From an uncultured Dehalococcoidia bacterium (lineage in GTDB: Bacteria > Chloroflexota > Dehalococcoidia > Bin125): DNA of 64,000 nt. Positions 1 to 7,445 of this stretch are shown here, in pieces. Positions within the stretch are counted from its first letter, which is position 1; every line of letters begins with the position of its first letter. The DNA lies in contig CATQGW010000003.1 of assembly GCA_958295515.1 (NCBI GenBank), forward strand, positions 124,001-188,000, given 5' to 3'. A program made the translations under genes and the position numbers. Under the pieces are notes generated by a model. That model saw only the letters and a program-made list of their open reading frames with translations, did no database searches and had not been told where the DNA came from.

Positions 1-1777
1 CGTCGTGCAGGGCGCGGTCGGCGGCCATCCAGGCGGGGATGCCCTGGCCGGGCTCGCTCTGGTTGGGGTAGTCGCCGGCGGGGTAGAGTTCGGCGGCGTC
101 GTAGGGGGTGACGTGGAGCTGGTTGCGGGCGAAGACGGCGCGTTGTCCGACGGCGGAGTCTTCGGCGGCCATCATGGCAACGGTCTGGCCGGGCATCAGC
201 ACGTAGGCGGGGGGGTCGCCGAGGGGGTTGGTGGTGGTGTCGTTGGCGATGCGCCAGTGGCGGGCGGCGGCGGAGTTGACGACGCGTGCGGCCTCGGACT
301 CGCGCTCGAGCCGGGTGGCGTTGGCGGTGAAGGCATTGCCGAGGGGGTATTCGTCGCTGCGGGGGATGGGGACGGTGTCGATTTCGTAGACGCTGTTGGC
401 TGCGCCGTCGACTTCCATATCGAGGCGGAAGCAGTAGAAGTGCTGGTGGATGGTGCCGCCGAGGCCGGGGGCGATGCGGTGGCGGGTGATTTGGGGGTCG
501 TCGTCTTCGATGGCGATGGTCTGGACGATGCCGGTGGCCTTGATTTCGTGTTCCCAGGAGCCGTCCTGGTAGAAGTACCAGTAGAAGCCGTAGTCGTAGT
601 TGCCGACGGTGGCGATGGCGGAGACGACGAGTCGGCGGGAGCGGCGCACCCAGGGCTGGATGCCGCGTTCGTCGGCGTAGGTGTGCTTCCAGAGCACGCC
701 GAAGTCCTCTTCGTGGATGCAGAGGGCGTTGTTGATGGTTCGGGCGCCGCCGCGCTCGTCGGTGACGTGGCCGTCCATGTAGACGATTTCGCCGAGGCAG
801 TCGCAGCCGAGTTCGAGCGAGTTGGTGAGGCGTCCGAGGCCGCCGACTTCGCCGCTGTCGAAGGCGTTTTTGAAGGACTGGGTGATGGAGGGGTCGCCGT
901 AGGGGACGACCATTTCGGCCATGGAGGCGCGGTAGCAGATGGGGCGCAGGCGGCCGTCGTCGTCGTAGGCGATCTGGTGGAGGACGAGTCCCTCGCGGGG
1001 GTGGAGGGAGACGCGCATTTGCCATTTTTGCCACTGGAGGAGGTGTCCGTCGAGGGTGAAGGAGACGCCTTCGGGCTGGACGATGTCGAGCGGCTTGAGG
1101 TCCTGGCGTGGGTGGGCGGCGGCGTGCTCGCCGTCGAAGCGTAGGGCGGAGGTGGGCGGCGGCGCGCCGTCCTCTTCGATCACTTCGAGCACCTTGTTGT
1201 CGACGAGGTCGACGACGGCCATGACGCCCTCGACGGGGCGTCCGTAGCCGTTGTCGTCCTCGGTGTCGCGCAGGTAGGCGATGGCCTTGAGGATGCGGTG
1301 CCTGGTCTCCCACTTGCTGCCGAAGTTGCCGGCGGGCCAGGGGTCGATCTGGATGGTGTTGAGTTGTTCTTCGGTGACGCCTTTGCGGAGCATGGCGGCG
1401 CGCCACTCGGGGCTGTTCTTGACGGTTTCCTGGGCGCGGCCGAACTCTTCCATGAGGGGGAAGGGCTGGACGTCGGTGCGGGTGGTCCAGGATTCGACGG
1501 TGTCGGCGTTGAGGTCGACGACGGCTTCGATGGTTTCGCCGGTGGCGGTGTCGAAGAGGATGGCGAGGGCGCGGCGCTCGATGGGTTCGCCGAGGTTGAA
1601 GCTGCGGACGGCGCGCTTGTCGGGCTCGTGCAGGGCGACGAGGGGGAAGCGGATCGAGTCGGCTCCGCCGGCGTGTGCTTTGGCGAGTGCGGAGGCGCGC
1701 TCGATTTCGTCGGGGGAGAGGGGGTCGAGGGGGTGTGCGAGCAGTGCGGGGGCGTCGGGCTTGATTTCGGTGACCAT
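1..1777 (-). CDS. Copper-containing primary amine oxidase (3' end outside window)
   Basis: Oxidatively deaminates primary amines to aldehyde, ammonia and hydrogen peroxide using copper and a self-made topaquinone cofactor. About 592 N-terminal residues are present; the stop is beyond base 1. The catalytic domain is clear: the N-Y-D-Y topaquinone site (precursor Tyr near residue 394, in TVGNYDYGFYW) and the His-x-His copper pair in TIHQHFYCFRLD. The typical late motif YPAGDYPNQ followed by IPAWMAADR runs to the window edge, so the third copper His, normally just after it, is not visible. The ATG at 1777 follows a good ribosome site (GGAGGT, on the minus strand). No signal peptide is seen, so it is probably cytoplasmic. 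The family is certain; the substrate is unknown. Confidence 0.93.
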   Translation of the reverse strand, partial: MVTEIKPDAPALLAHPLDPLSPDEIERASALAKAHAGGADSIRFPLVALHEPDKRAVRSFNLGEPIERRALAILFDTATGETIEAVVDLNADTVESWTTRTDVQPFPLMEEFGRAQETVKNSPEWRAAMLRKGVTEEQLNTIQIDPWPAGNFGSKWETRHRILKAIAYLRDTEDDNGYGRPVEGVMAVVDLVDNKVLEVIEEDGAPPPTSALRFDGEHAAAHPRQDLKPLDIVQPEGVSFTLDGHLLQWQKWQMRVSLHPREGLVLHQIAYDDDGRLRPICYRASMAEMVVPYGDPSITQSFKNAFDSGEVGGLGRLTNSLELGCDCLGEIVYMDGHVTDERGGARTINNALCIHEEDFGVLWKHTYADERGIQPWVRRSRRLVVSAIATVGNYDYGFYWYFYQDGSWEHEIKATGIVQTIAIEDDDPQITRHRIAPGLGGTIHQHFYCFRLDMEVDGAANSVYEIDTVPIPRSDEYPLGNAFTANATRLERESEAARVVNSAAARHWRIANDTTTNPLGDPPAYVLMPGQTVAMMAAEDSAVGQRAVFARNQLHVTPYDAAELYPAGDYPNQSEPGQGIPAWMAADRALHD

Positions 1778-1834
1778 GGGGACCTCCAGCGGGTGTTGTG
1801 GTGAGGGTAGCGGAATGGGTGGGGGAGTGGGTGG

Positions 1835-2062
1835 TCAGGTCAGGGCGGCGATGAGCAGGATGACGATGGAGACGAGGATGACGAGGGCGATCGCGGTGAG
1901 GGTGATTTTGCGGGCTGTGGTGGTGATGCCGGTGTTGCCGGGCAGGGGGATGTAGGAGGGGAGGTCCAAGTCGGGGATGAAGTTGGTTTTCCAGAAGATG
2001 CCGAGGCAGATGGTCTCGGTGATGATGACGATGATCAGGATGGTGACGAGGAGGTCGGGCAT
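1835..2062 (-). CDS. Small two-helix membrane protein, unknown function
   Basis: A 75-residue protein with two hydrophobic segments (about residues 3-24 and 53-75) separated by a short loop containing FWKTNFIPDLDLPSYIPLPG. It lies 57 bp downstream of the amine oxidase start on the same strand, but transcription from here would run into that gene, so it could be its leader gene. A longer frame starting at 2248 overlaps the upstream endonuclease gene and has a low-complexity N-terminus, so the internal ATG at 2062 was chosen. There is no strong ribosome site. I do not recognise the family; it could be a membrane anchor or a random hydrophobic frame. Confidence 0.5.
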   Translation of the reverse strand: MPDLLVTILIIVIITETICLGIFWKTNFIPDLDLPSYIPLPGNTGITTTARKITLTAIALVILVSIVILLIAALT

Positions 2063-2072
2063 GGGGGTGATT

Positions 2073-2840
2073 CTATGTTGCAGAGGCGAGGAAGGTGTGC
2101 TGGCGGTGGTAGGCGAGCAGTTCTGGGTTGGGGGCGAACTTGGTTGGGAGGGTGATTGGCTTGCCGGCGAACGGCGTGAACGCCGTTCCGATGAAATTGT
2201 CGGCGCGGGCTGCGAGTTGGGGCGATAGGAGGAGGCGGAAAGCGTCATCGAACGCGATTAGGCCGCGGTCGAACGCTTGGTGGTGCAAGACGGAGAGGCA
2301 GAGTCCGTTGGTCGCGTGGGCGCGGTTGGGCTGGTTGTCGCGCCAGGGCGCGATGTGGCATGCCTCCAAGAGGCGCGGCTCGGATAGGCCGGTGATGCAG
2401 CAGCGGAAGTTGTAGGCGCTGAGCACGGCCTCGCGGAACTTTGACTGTCCGCGCCGCGTCTTGGTCAAGCGGAGCACATCCTCAGCGATGGTCGGAAGCT
2501 CGACCTGCTCGGTCTCGGAACTGTCGCCGGTGTCGATGCCCAGCCGCAGGCGCGCATCGTGCATCTCGTTTGCGACGGCTGACCAATCCGCTTGCAGCTC
2601 CGCCCAGATTTTGCGGTCTGCTTGGGATGCGTTGCGCAGGCCGGCGCGATTCAGCGAGTCGTCGAGGCCGGCTAGGTTGGTCAGCTTCATGGCGAGCGCG
2701 GAGGGGGTGCGGTTCAAGCGCGCGGCGGACTCGATGATTTCGGGGTGGCGCTGGTGGAGTTGGCCGAAGGGCAGCCGTAGGTAGAGGCTGAGGGCGATTA
2801 GCAGTTCGTCGCGTGTCCAACGCCGGCGCTCGGTCGCCAC
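2073..2840 (-). CDS. HNH endonuclease domain protein
   Basis: A 255-residue protein with a helical N-terminal half (about 1-130) and a C-terminal HNH nuclease domain. Visible motifs are the Cys pair in FRCCITG (147-148), the first His in EACHIAPW (H162), Asn in ATNGLCL (N178) and the last His in LHHQAFDRG (H186/H187). This order matches the HNH_2-type nucleases often found as stand-alone restriction-like or defence proteins; a DNA-cleaving role is inferred. It is divergent from the next gene, 64 bp away. Base composition is less GC-rich than the surrounding metabolic genes, consistent with acquisition. Target and partner are unknown. Confidence 0.8.
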   Translation of the reverse strand: MATERRRWTRDELLIALSLYLRLPFGQLHQRHPEIIESAARLNRTPSALAMKLTNLAGLDDSLNRAGLRNASQADRKIWAELQADWSAVANEMHDARLRLGIDTGDSSETEQVELPTIAEDVLRLTKTRRGQSKFREAVLSAYNFRCCITGLSEPRLLEACHIAPWRDNQPNRAHATNGLCLSVLHHQAFDRGLIAFDDAFRLLLSPQLAARADNFIGTAFTPFAGKPITLPTKFAPNPELLAYHRQHTFLASAT

Positions 2841-2904
2841 CTTGCGGCCTCCTTGCGGTGGGTGCTGTGCCAGGCCAGGCTATCGGGCGGGGGGAGGGCG
2901 CATT

Positions 2905-3399
2905 ATGCCCACTGGCACAGACTTGCTGAACGCGATGTTTGAGGTCGGCTTCAGCGAGGAGGTGGTTTGGCTGGTGAAGCGAGTCGGCGCGGGTGAGGTG
3001 AACGAGGACAACACGTGGCTTGATCGCGTCGAGGTCCCGATTCGGTTTTATCGCGCCGTCGTGGATCGGTGGCCTGTGAGCGGTGGCCGCGCCGTGCCGG
3101 TGAAGGTCGCGTCACATAATCAGGGACTGGAATTCGAAGCGGTTGCGCGCTACGTGCGCAGCCGCGCGTTTCTGGATTGGCGCGTGCCGGGCGCTGTCGC
3201 CAGCGCGGACGGGGCGCACGGGGCGCTGATCATTCTGGCGCTGCGTGGCGATCTTGCGTCGCCGTATTTGTGGTGCTGGGTCTGCGACACGCTTGAGGAG
3301 GATGAGTACGCGGAGGCGTTCTTTGGGCTTGGTTGGGATCCGGGTGCGGTCGCGTTTTCGCGGGGGCTGACGTTCTTTCCCGACGTGATTATGCGGTGA
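2905..3399 (+). CDS. Hypothetical protein, 164 aa
   Basis: Soluble 164-residue protein of no family I recognise. It starts MPTGTDLLNAMFEVGF, is mixed alpha/beta by eye, is rich in Trp near the C-terminus (LWCWVCDTLEEDEY) and ends FFPDVIMR. The ATG at 2905 is preceded by GGGGGGAGGGCG, a reasonable ribosome site; an upstream in-frame ATG at 2842 would add a Cys/Gly-rich stretch unlike real protein. Codon use is less G/C-biased than in neighbouring housekeeping genes. It is divergent from the HNH endonuclease, so the two could share a control region or form a small defence or mobile module, but nothing proves this. Confidence 0.6.
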   Translation: MPTGTDLLNAMFEVGFSEEVVWLVKRVGAGEVNEDNTWLDRVEVPIRFYRAVVDRWPVSGGRAVPVKVASHNQGLEFEAVARYVRSRAFLDWRVPGAVASADGAHGALIILALRGDLASPYLWCWVCDTLEEDEYAEAFFGLGWDPGAVAFSRGLTFFPDVIMR

Positions 3400-3478
3400 G
3401 GTGGAGGGGCAGCTGCCTAGAACGGTCGGCGGCACTGCTGCTCGCCGGCCACGTGCCCCACTCCTTGCGCGGAGAGTG

Positions 3479-3516
3479 TGCTACACTCAACACAGACAAC
3501 TCAATCCATTGAGTTG
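3479..3516 (+). promoter_or_regulatory. Extended -10 promoter element with perfect inverted-repeat operator
   Basis: TGcTACACT at 3479-3487 looks like an extended -10 element. Ten bases downstream lies a perfect dyad, arms CAACTCAAT and ATTGAGTTG (3497-3505 and 3508-3516) with a CC centre. A dyad where transcription would begin, 33 bp before the ATG of the next gene, fits a repressor operator. The AT-rich symmetric site stands out against the local GC-rich sequence. A role in autoregulation by the downstream possible DNA-binding protein is inference. Confidence 0.45.
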
Positions 3517-3549
3517 ATAACGGCACGCATGACAACGTAGGATGCCCGC

Positions 3550-4227
3550 ATGACGCTGGACCCCGACGAAACCACCGCCACGCGCGTTCTCACTCAGCGG
3601 CACGCTGCACTTCAGCCGGAGATCGATGAGGCAGCGAGCCGGTGCCTTGAGGCACACCACGCTTTGATCGAATTGATGAAGAAGGACGATGCTCTTCGTC
3701 AAGCCATCCACGTGATCGCGGGGCAACCGATCGAGGTAGAGCCCCATCTCCCGTATCGACTCATTCGATTGCGTGGTCGGCTTGAGTCGCTCGCGGACGA
3801 CCTCCAAACGATCAAGCGCCTCGCCCAGAAGCGACGATCACACCGTCCTCGACGAGCCGGGCCCCCGCCCCAGTTTGCGCATCGCGGGTCGCCTGTGACA
3901 GACGAACCTTTCGGTTCAAGGGAACCCGCGCCTCCGCGTGTGCCGCTCGCGGGACGCGCGCTCGCAGTTGAGAGCGAAGCGATCAAACTGGCGCGTCGTG
4001 CGGGTGGCACGGTAAGGGTCCGGGACCTGGCCGAACATATCAACGAGCGTGATCCGGAGCGCTTCGCCAGCCTGCGTAGTGCATACGCCTCCATTTCCGC
4101 TCAGCTCGACCGCAGTTCTCAGTTCATCAAGGGAGATCGCGGCGAGTTTCTCCTCGTTGACGATCAGCTGATTCGCCTAGGGTCGTCGGAAGGCATCGAC
4201 GGCCTGAAAGGAGGGCCTGCCGAATGA
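3550..4227 (+). CDS. Hypothetical protein with possible winged-helix (HARE-HTH-like) C-terminus
   Basis: A 225-residue protein in three parts: a charged helical N-terminus (about 1-95, likely coiled coil, ending DDLQTIKRLAQKRR), a Pro/Arg-rich linker (about 96-135), and a C-terminal domain (about 136-205). In that domain the pattern AIKLARRAGGTVRVRDLAEHI followed by a second helix and GDRGEFLLVD resembles HARE-HTH/winged-helix folds linked to restriction and chromatin proteins. The match is by eye only. The dyad 33 bp upstream would fit an autoregulated gene. It is followed after 250 bp by a PD-(D/E)XK-like gene on the same strand. Function unknown. Confidence 0.6.
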   Translation: MTLDPDETTATRVLTQRHAALQPEIDEAASRCLEAHHALIELMKKDDALRQAIHVIAGQPIEVEPHLPYRLIRLRGRLESLADDLQTIKRLAQKRRSHRPRRAGPPPQFAHRGSPVTDEPFGSREPAPPRVPLAGRALAVESEAIKLARRAGGTVRVRDLAEHINERDPERFASLRSAYASISAQLDRSSQFIKGDRGEFLLVDDQLIRLGSSEGIDGLKGGPAE

Positions 4228-4479
4228 CGGCAAGAATCTGAGTCCCGCGTCGGTCCGCCGAGCTTCCCAGCGGCGGGTTGATGTGCGGGAAATCGAATCA
4301 GGGGAAAGGATCGGAGCGACCCGAGGGCCGCTCCGAGGACACCAGCGCGGGGCTTCTTCTTGGCGGATGACCCCCCGCGTTGGGACCGGTTTCAAGGTAC
4401 GCGACCGAGGTCGTGTACTCAAGGTTCGCGTCCTCGGGGCGGTCCAATCGGTTGCTCACACAACTGATTGGCGATAGCC
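4228..4479. other. 252-bp gap with no confident gene
   Basis: Between the winged-helix-like protein and the PD-(D/E)XK-like protein. It holds short overlapping reading frames on the + strand (for example 4283-4477) that are Arg/Gly-rich and lack a clear start. A plausible peptide (RYATEVVYSRFASSGRSNRL) occurs in a second frame just after a run of six C at 4371-4376, so a small frameshifted gene is conceivable but unsupported. The stretch GGAGGG at 4211-4216 precedes an ATG at 4224 that opens only a 5-codon frame. Confidence 0.3.
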
Positions 4480-5121
4480 ATGCCTGGAACGACTCAGCAA
4501 GACACCCTCAGGATCAGGGTGTCCGACCTCGCTGCCTACGCAGATTGTCCGCGATGCGTGCAGCGATTCTGGCGGGACCACGACAATCCCCACGATGCCG
4601 ACCATCCCGGAAAGCGTCGCGGAACTCGTCAATGGGCGAACTCCGAATTTCGGAGCAAGAGGGCAGACGAAGTCTGCGCAGATTTGCCGCCGGGGTGGTT
4701 CGCCGACAGCGGAAGGAAACTTGTTACCGCTCCGATTCCGGTGCGGGGTCATCCGGAGCCGGTAGTCATGGTGGGCGATCTCCCCGTGCCGCTCCAGCTG
4801 GATGCAGGCGGGTACGCAATCGTGCGAACAACGACCGATTTGCGCGACACGGATAGCTGCCGATACCTCAAGCGTCAGCTGGAGGCGTACGCGATGCTCT
4901 CCGAATGCCATCACAACGTCGCCCGCGCGCCTCATCCCGTTCGAGGGCTGTGGATCGTGTGGTCCACCTGGTCCGCCGGTAGGCCGCGGCCGACGAGCTG
5001 TGAAGAGCTGCCGCGCGACCGCGCGTGGTTCGCCGACGAGCTCGAGCGAATCACTGCGTGGGTGCGTTCGCCGGTGACTTTCGATCCGTCCCCGAACTGT
5101 ACGCGCTGCCGGCAGCGGTGA
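4480..5121 (+). CDS. PD-(D/E)XK nuclease-like protein with paired Cys motifs, active site apparently degenerate
   Basis: A 213-residue protein with the outline of Cas4/AddB/RecB-type nucleases. It has an N-terminal CPRC (C23, C26), a GD...LDAGGYAIV strand pair, a QLEAYAML helix typical of motif III (QxxxY), and a C-terminal CTRC (about C207, C210). Four cysteines placed this way in Cas4 and AddB hold an Fe-S cluster. The usual D/E-x-K after the central strand reads V-R-T-T-T here, so catalysis may be lost or displaced. No cas genes or CRISPR array are nearby. ATG 4480 was preferred over a TTG 12 bases upstream. Assignment is by pattern only; function unknown. Confidence 0.5.
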   Translation: MPGTTQQDTLRIRVSDLAAYADCPRCVQRFWRDHDNPHDADHPGKRRGTRQWANSEFRSKRADEVCADLPPGWFADSGRKLVTAPIPVRGHPEPVVMVGDLPVPLQLDAGGYAIVRTTTDLRDTDSCRYLKRQLEAYAMLSECHHNVARAPHPVRGLWIVWSTWSAGRPRPTSCEELPRDRAWFADELERITAWVRSPVTFDPSPNCTRCRQR

Positions 5122-5153
5122 GATGCCGCAGGTCCGCCTACAGCTGCAACAAA

Positions 5154-5188
5154 GAGAAGGGGCGGTCCGGAAGGACCGCCCCCTCTCG
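5154..5188. terminator. Strong bidirectional terminator hairpin
   Basis: Perfect 10-bp stem GGGGCGGTCC / GGACCGCCCC with a GGAA loop (5159-5182), extended by flanking GAGA / TCTC. It lies between two convergent genes, 30-40 bp from each stop codon, so it can end both transcripts. Confidence 0.85.
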
Positions 5189-5216
5189 TTGGGCGCTTGG
5201 TGGCGCTGGGCGTGGG

Positions 5217-6521
5217 TTAGACGGCTTCGAGGATGGTGCTGATGCCCATGCCGGCGCCGATGCACTGGGTGGCGAGGCCGTAGCGGGTGCCGCTGCGCTG
5301 GAGTTCGCGGGCGACGGTGGTGACCAGGCGGGTGCCGGTGGCGCCGAGCGGGTGGCCGATGGCGAGGGAGCCGCCGTTGACGTTGACACGGTCCATGGGG
5401 ATGCCCAGCTCCTGGACGGAGGGGATGACCTGGGCGGCGAAGGCTTCGTTGAACTCGACGCGGTCGAGCTCGGAGGCGTCGATGCCGGCGTGGTTGAGCG
5501 CTTTGCGGGTGGCGGGGATGGGGCCGAGGCCCATGACCTGCGGCTTGACGCCGCCGACGCCGAAGCCGACGATGCGGGCGAGCGGCTCGAGGCCGAGTTC
5601 TTCGGCGCGGCGCTCGCTCATGAGGAGGGCGGCGGTGAAGCCGTCGTTGGTGGGGCAGGAGTTGCCGGCGGTGATGCGGATTTCCTGCTCCTGGTGGGAG
5701 ACGGTGCCGCGCACGGTGCGGAGCTGGCTGAGGCCCTCGAAGTTGGTGCCGGGGCGGAAGCCTTCGTCGACGTCGACGATCTTGGTGTCGCCGCGCTCGT
5801 CGAGCAGGAGGTTGCCTTCGTCGTCGAAGACGGGCAGGTTGACTTCGACGGGGACGATTTCGTCCTTGTAGAAGCCGGCGGCGAGGGCTTCGCCGTACTT
5901 GCGGTGGCTCTCGACGGCGAATTCGTCGAGCGCCTCGCGGTTGATGTCGTACATCTCGGCGACGTTCTGCGCGGTCTGGAGCATGGAGCAGACGGGCGAG
6001 GAGTCGAGGATGGCGTCGGGGATGGGGACGGAGAAGTCGAGGTCGTGGTCGCGCCCGAGGTTGCGCTGCATGTCGTTCTGGTTGTGGCGGGACTGGTTGA
6101 ACTCGGTGATGCGGGTGGGTTCGGCGCCGCCGCCGCCGCCGAGTTGTCGGCCCATGCGCTCGACGCCGAGGGCGACGCCGACGTCGATGGCGCCGACCAT
6201 GATTTCCTGGGTGACGCGGTGGAGGGTCTCCATGGAGGAGCCGCACTGTCGGTTGGAGTCGAAGGTGCAGACGGATTCGGGGAGGCCGGCGAGGCGGACG
6301 ATGTGGTTGGCGCCGATGCCGGCGAGTTCGGCGACGCCGCCGACGCAGCCCATGCCGACGTCTTCGATGTCTTCGGGGGCGACCTGGGGGTAGCGGCCGA
6401 GCAGTTCCTGGAGGACCTGGACGCCGATGTCGTCGAGGCGGGTGGCGGTGAATGCGCCGCGGCCGCCGCGCGCGAAGGCGGAGCGGACGCCGTCGACGAT
6501 CACTACGTTCTGGAGTTCCAT
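5217..6521 (-). CDS. Thiolase (acetyl-CoA acyltransferase)
   Basis: A 434-residue thiolase carrying out thiolytic cleavage of 3-ketoacyl-CoA or condensation of acyl-CoA units. Catalytic residues are visible: nucleophilic Cys93 in SNRQCGSSMET, the NEAFAAQ motif, His in GGSLAIGHPLGATGTR, and the second Cys in ATQCIGAGMG close to the C-terminus. Length is close to the FadA/FadI type (about 390-440). ATG 6521 follows a GGGAACC stretch; an upstream extension to 6689 is Pro/Thr/Ser-rich and non-coding in character. It stands alone with its own terminator, with no hydratase/dehydrogenase partner beside it. A degradative role is likely; a biosynthetic acetyl-CoA acetyltransferase cannot be excluded. 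Confidence 0.94.
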   Translation of the reverse strand: MELQNVVIVDGVRSAFARGGRGAFTATRLDDIGVQVLQELLGRYPQVAPEDIEDVGMGCVGGVAELAGIGANHIVRLAGLPESVCTFDSNRQCGSSMETLHRVTQEIMVGAIDVGVALGVERMGRQLGGGGGAEPTRITEFNQSRHNQNDMQRNLGRDHDLDFSVPIPDAILDSSPVCSMLQTAQNVAEMYDINREALDEFAVESHRKYGEALAAGFYKDEIVPVEVNLPVFDDEGNLLLDERGDTKIVDVDEGFRPGTNFEGLSQLRTVRGTVSHQEQEIRITAGNSCPTNDGFTAALLMSERRAEELGLEPLARIVGFGVGGVKPQVMGLGPIPATRKALNHAGIDASELDRVEFNEAFAAQVIPSVQELGIPMDRVNVNGGSLAIGHPLGATGTRLVTTVARELQRSGTRYGLATQCIGAGMGISTILEAV

Positions 6522-6633
6522 TGGGGGTTCCCTTCTGTGCGGCGCGGTGCGCCGTTTGGTGCGAGTTGTGGGAGAGTGTAGCGGATTGCGGGGTTGGGTG
6601 GATAGGGTTGGGTGTGACGGAGAGGGGGTGGGG

Positions 6634-7061
6634 ATGAGGAGGTGGGTGGTGGGGATGGCGGGATGGGAGGGGCTGGCCGGTGCGCGCACTTTTCTGTCGT
6701 GCTTGCTGGGGGTTGCGGCGATCGCGCTCGGCTTCGCGACCTCGATGACGGTGGAAGGGCTGTTGCGCTACATCCCCGTGGGAGTGGCTTTGGTGCTGGT
6801 CGGCGCGGTTGGCTGGTGCTGGTCGCGGGGCCGTTGGCGTTCGGCTGGATCGGGGCGGTCTTTGTCGCGGTCGCGCTGGCGTCTTTCACTGTCAGCTCGA
6901 CTGCTGTCGCGATCTGGCTGCGGCTGGGGCGTCCGCGTCGATCCAGCGAGTGGCCCGGCATTCCGGCCGGGCGCGTGCGCTGTGCGGCGCTGATCATCGC
7001 AGTGGGGTGCGGGATCGTTGGTGCGGTGGTTGCGACGGAGACGATGCTGGCGCGGATCTGA
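6634..7061 (+). pseudogene. Frameshifted small multi-helix membrane protein
   Basis: Two frames together read as one membrane protein. Frame one (ATG 6634 to about 6815) gives MRRWVVGMAGWEGL and then two hydrophobic helices (FLSCLLGVAAIALGF; YIPVGVALVLVGAVG). Frame two (about 6815 to 7061) continues with LVLVAGPLAFGWIGAVFVAVALA and ends with another helix, IIAVGCGIVGAVVA. The switch falls in a duplicated GCTGGTCG-type stretch near 6795-6830, and each frame degrades to Arg/Ser-rich sequence where the other becomes hydrophobic. A single-base change, real or from assembly, is the simplest reading. No family recognised. Confidence 0.5.
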
Positions 7062-7110
7062 TCACGAGCGGCGACGGCCGGCTGGGGGGGTTGGGCGGTT
7101 TCGCGGGGGA

Positions 7111-7136
7111 GATTCCCGCTTTCGCGGGAATGACGG
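7111..7136 (+). repeat. Family A palindromic repeat, copy 1
   Basis: Stem ATTCCCGC / GCGGGAAT around TTTC, followed by the shared tail GACGG. First member of an ordered A-then-B pair; the family B copy starts 110 bp further on. Confidence 0.85.
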
Positions 7137-7220
7137 AAAAGGGGGCGGGAATGACGGAGATACAGGGCGGGAGTGACGGGAAAGGGGCGGTGGGGTGACG
7201 GGGGTTTGGGGGTGGTGCGG

Positions 7221-7252
7221 CGAGATACCCGCGGCAAGCACGGGTATGACGG
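7221..7252 (+). repeat. Family B palindromic repeat, copy 1
   Basis: CGAGATACCCG at the left arm, GGCAAGCA at the loop, then CGGGTATGACGG. One base of the right arm differs from the consensus CGCGGGTAT. Confidence 0.85.
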
Positions 7253-7445
7253 AGATGGGGGGCGGGTGTGACGGAGAGAGGGAGCGGGTGCGATCCGCTG
7301 GGGTCTGGGGGGCGAACCCCTAGGCTGGGGGTCAGCGGTGGGCTGGGTGGGTCCGCGCTACGCTAGTGAGGCCTAAGATGCACATCTCGTGTCAACCAGG
7401 CCCGTCGCTGCTCGCTTCAGATGCGCACTGATCAAGGAGGTGTCT

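Larger units (their letters stand above)
7062..7445. other. 384-bp intergenic region filled by palindromic repeats
   Basis: Contains one family A and one family B palindromic repeat plus several half-copies ending ATGACGG (about 7145-7157 and 7168-7180), then about 190 bp without recognisable features before the ribosome site of the next gene. No gene is supported here. Confidence 0.7.

Noticed and set aside
5-1144. Long + strand frame over the amine oxidase
   Set aside because: It is the antisense of a clear copper amine oxidase; its product is Gly/Val/Asp-rich without any motif.
4283-4477. 64-codon basic reading frame
   Set aside because: No convincing start or ribosome site, and Arg/Gly-rich content typical of chance frames.
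4480-5121. Calling this gene Cas4
   Set aside because: No cas genes or array are nearby and the D/E-x-K active-site triad is not present.
5025-6581. 518-codon + strand frame
   Set aside because: Antisense shadow of the thiolase, full of low-complexity Gly/Ala/Asp; the thiolase has all catalytic residues.
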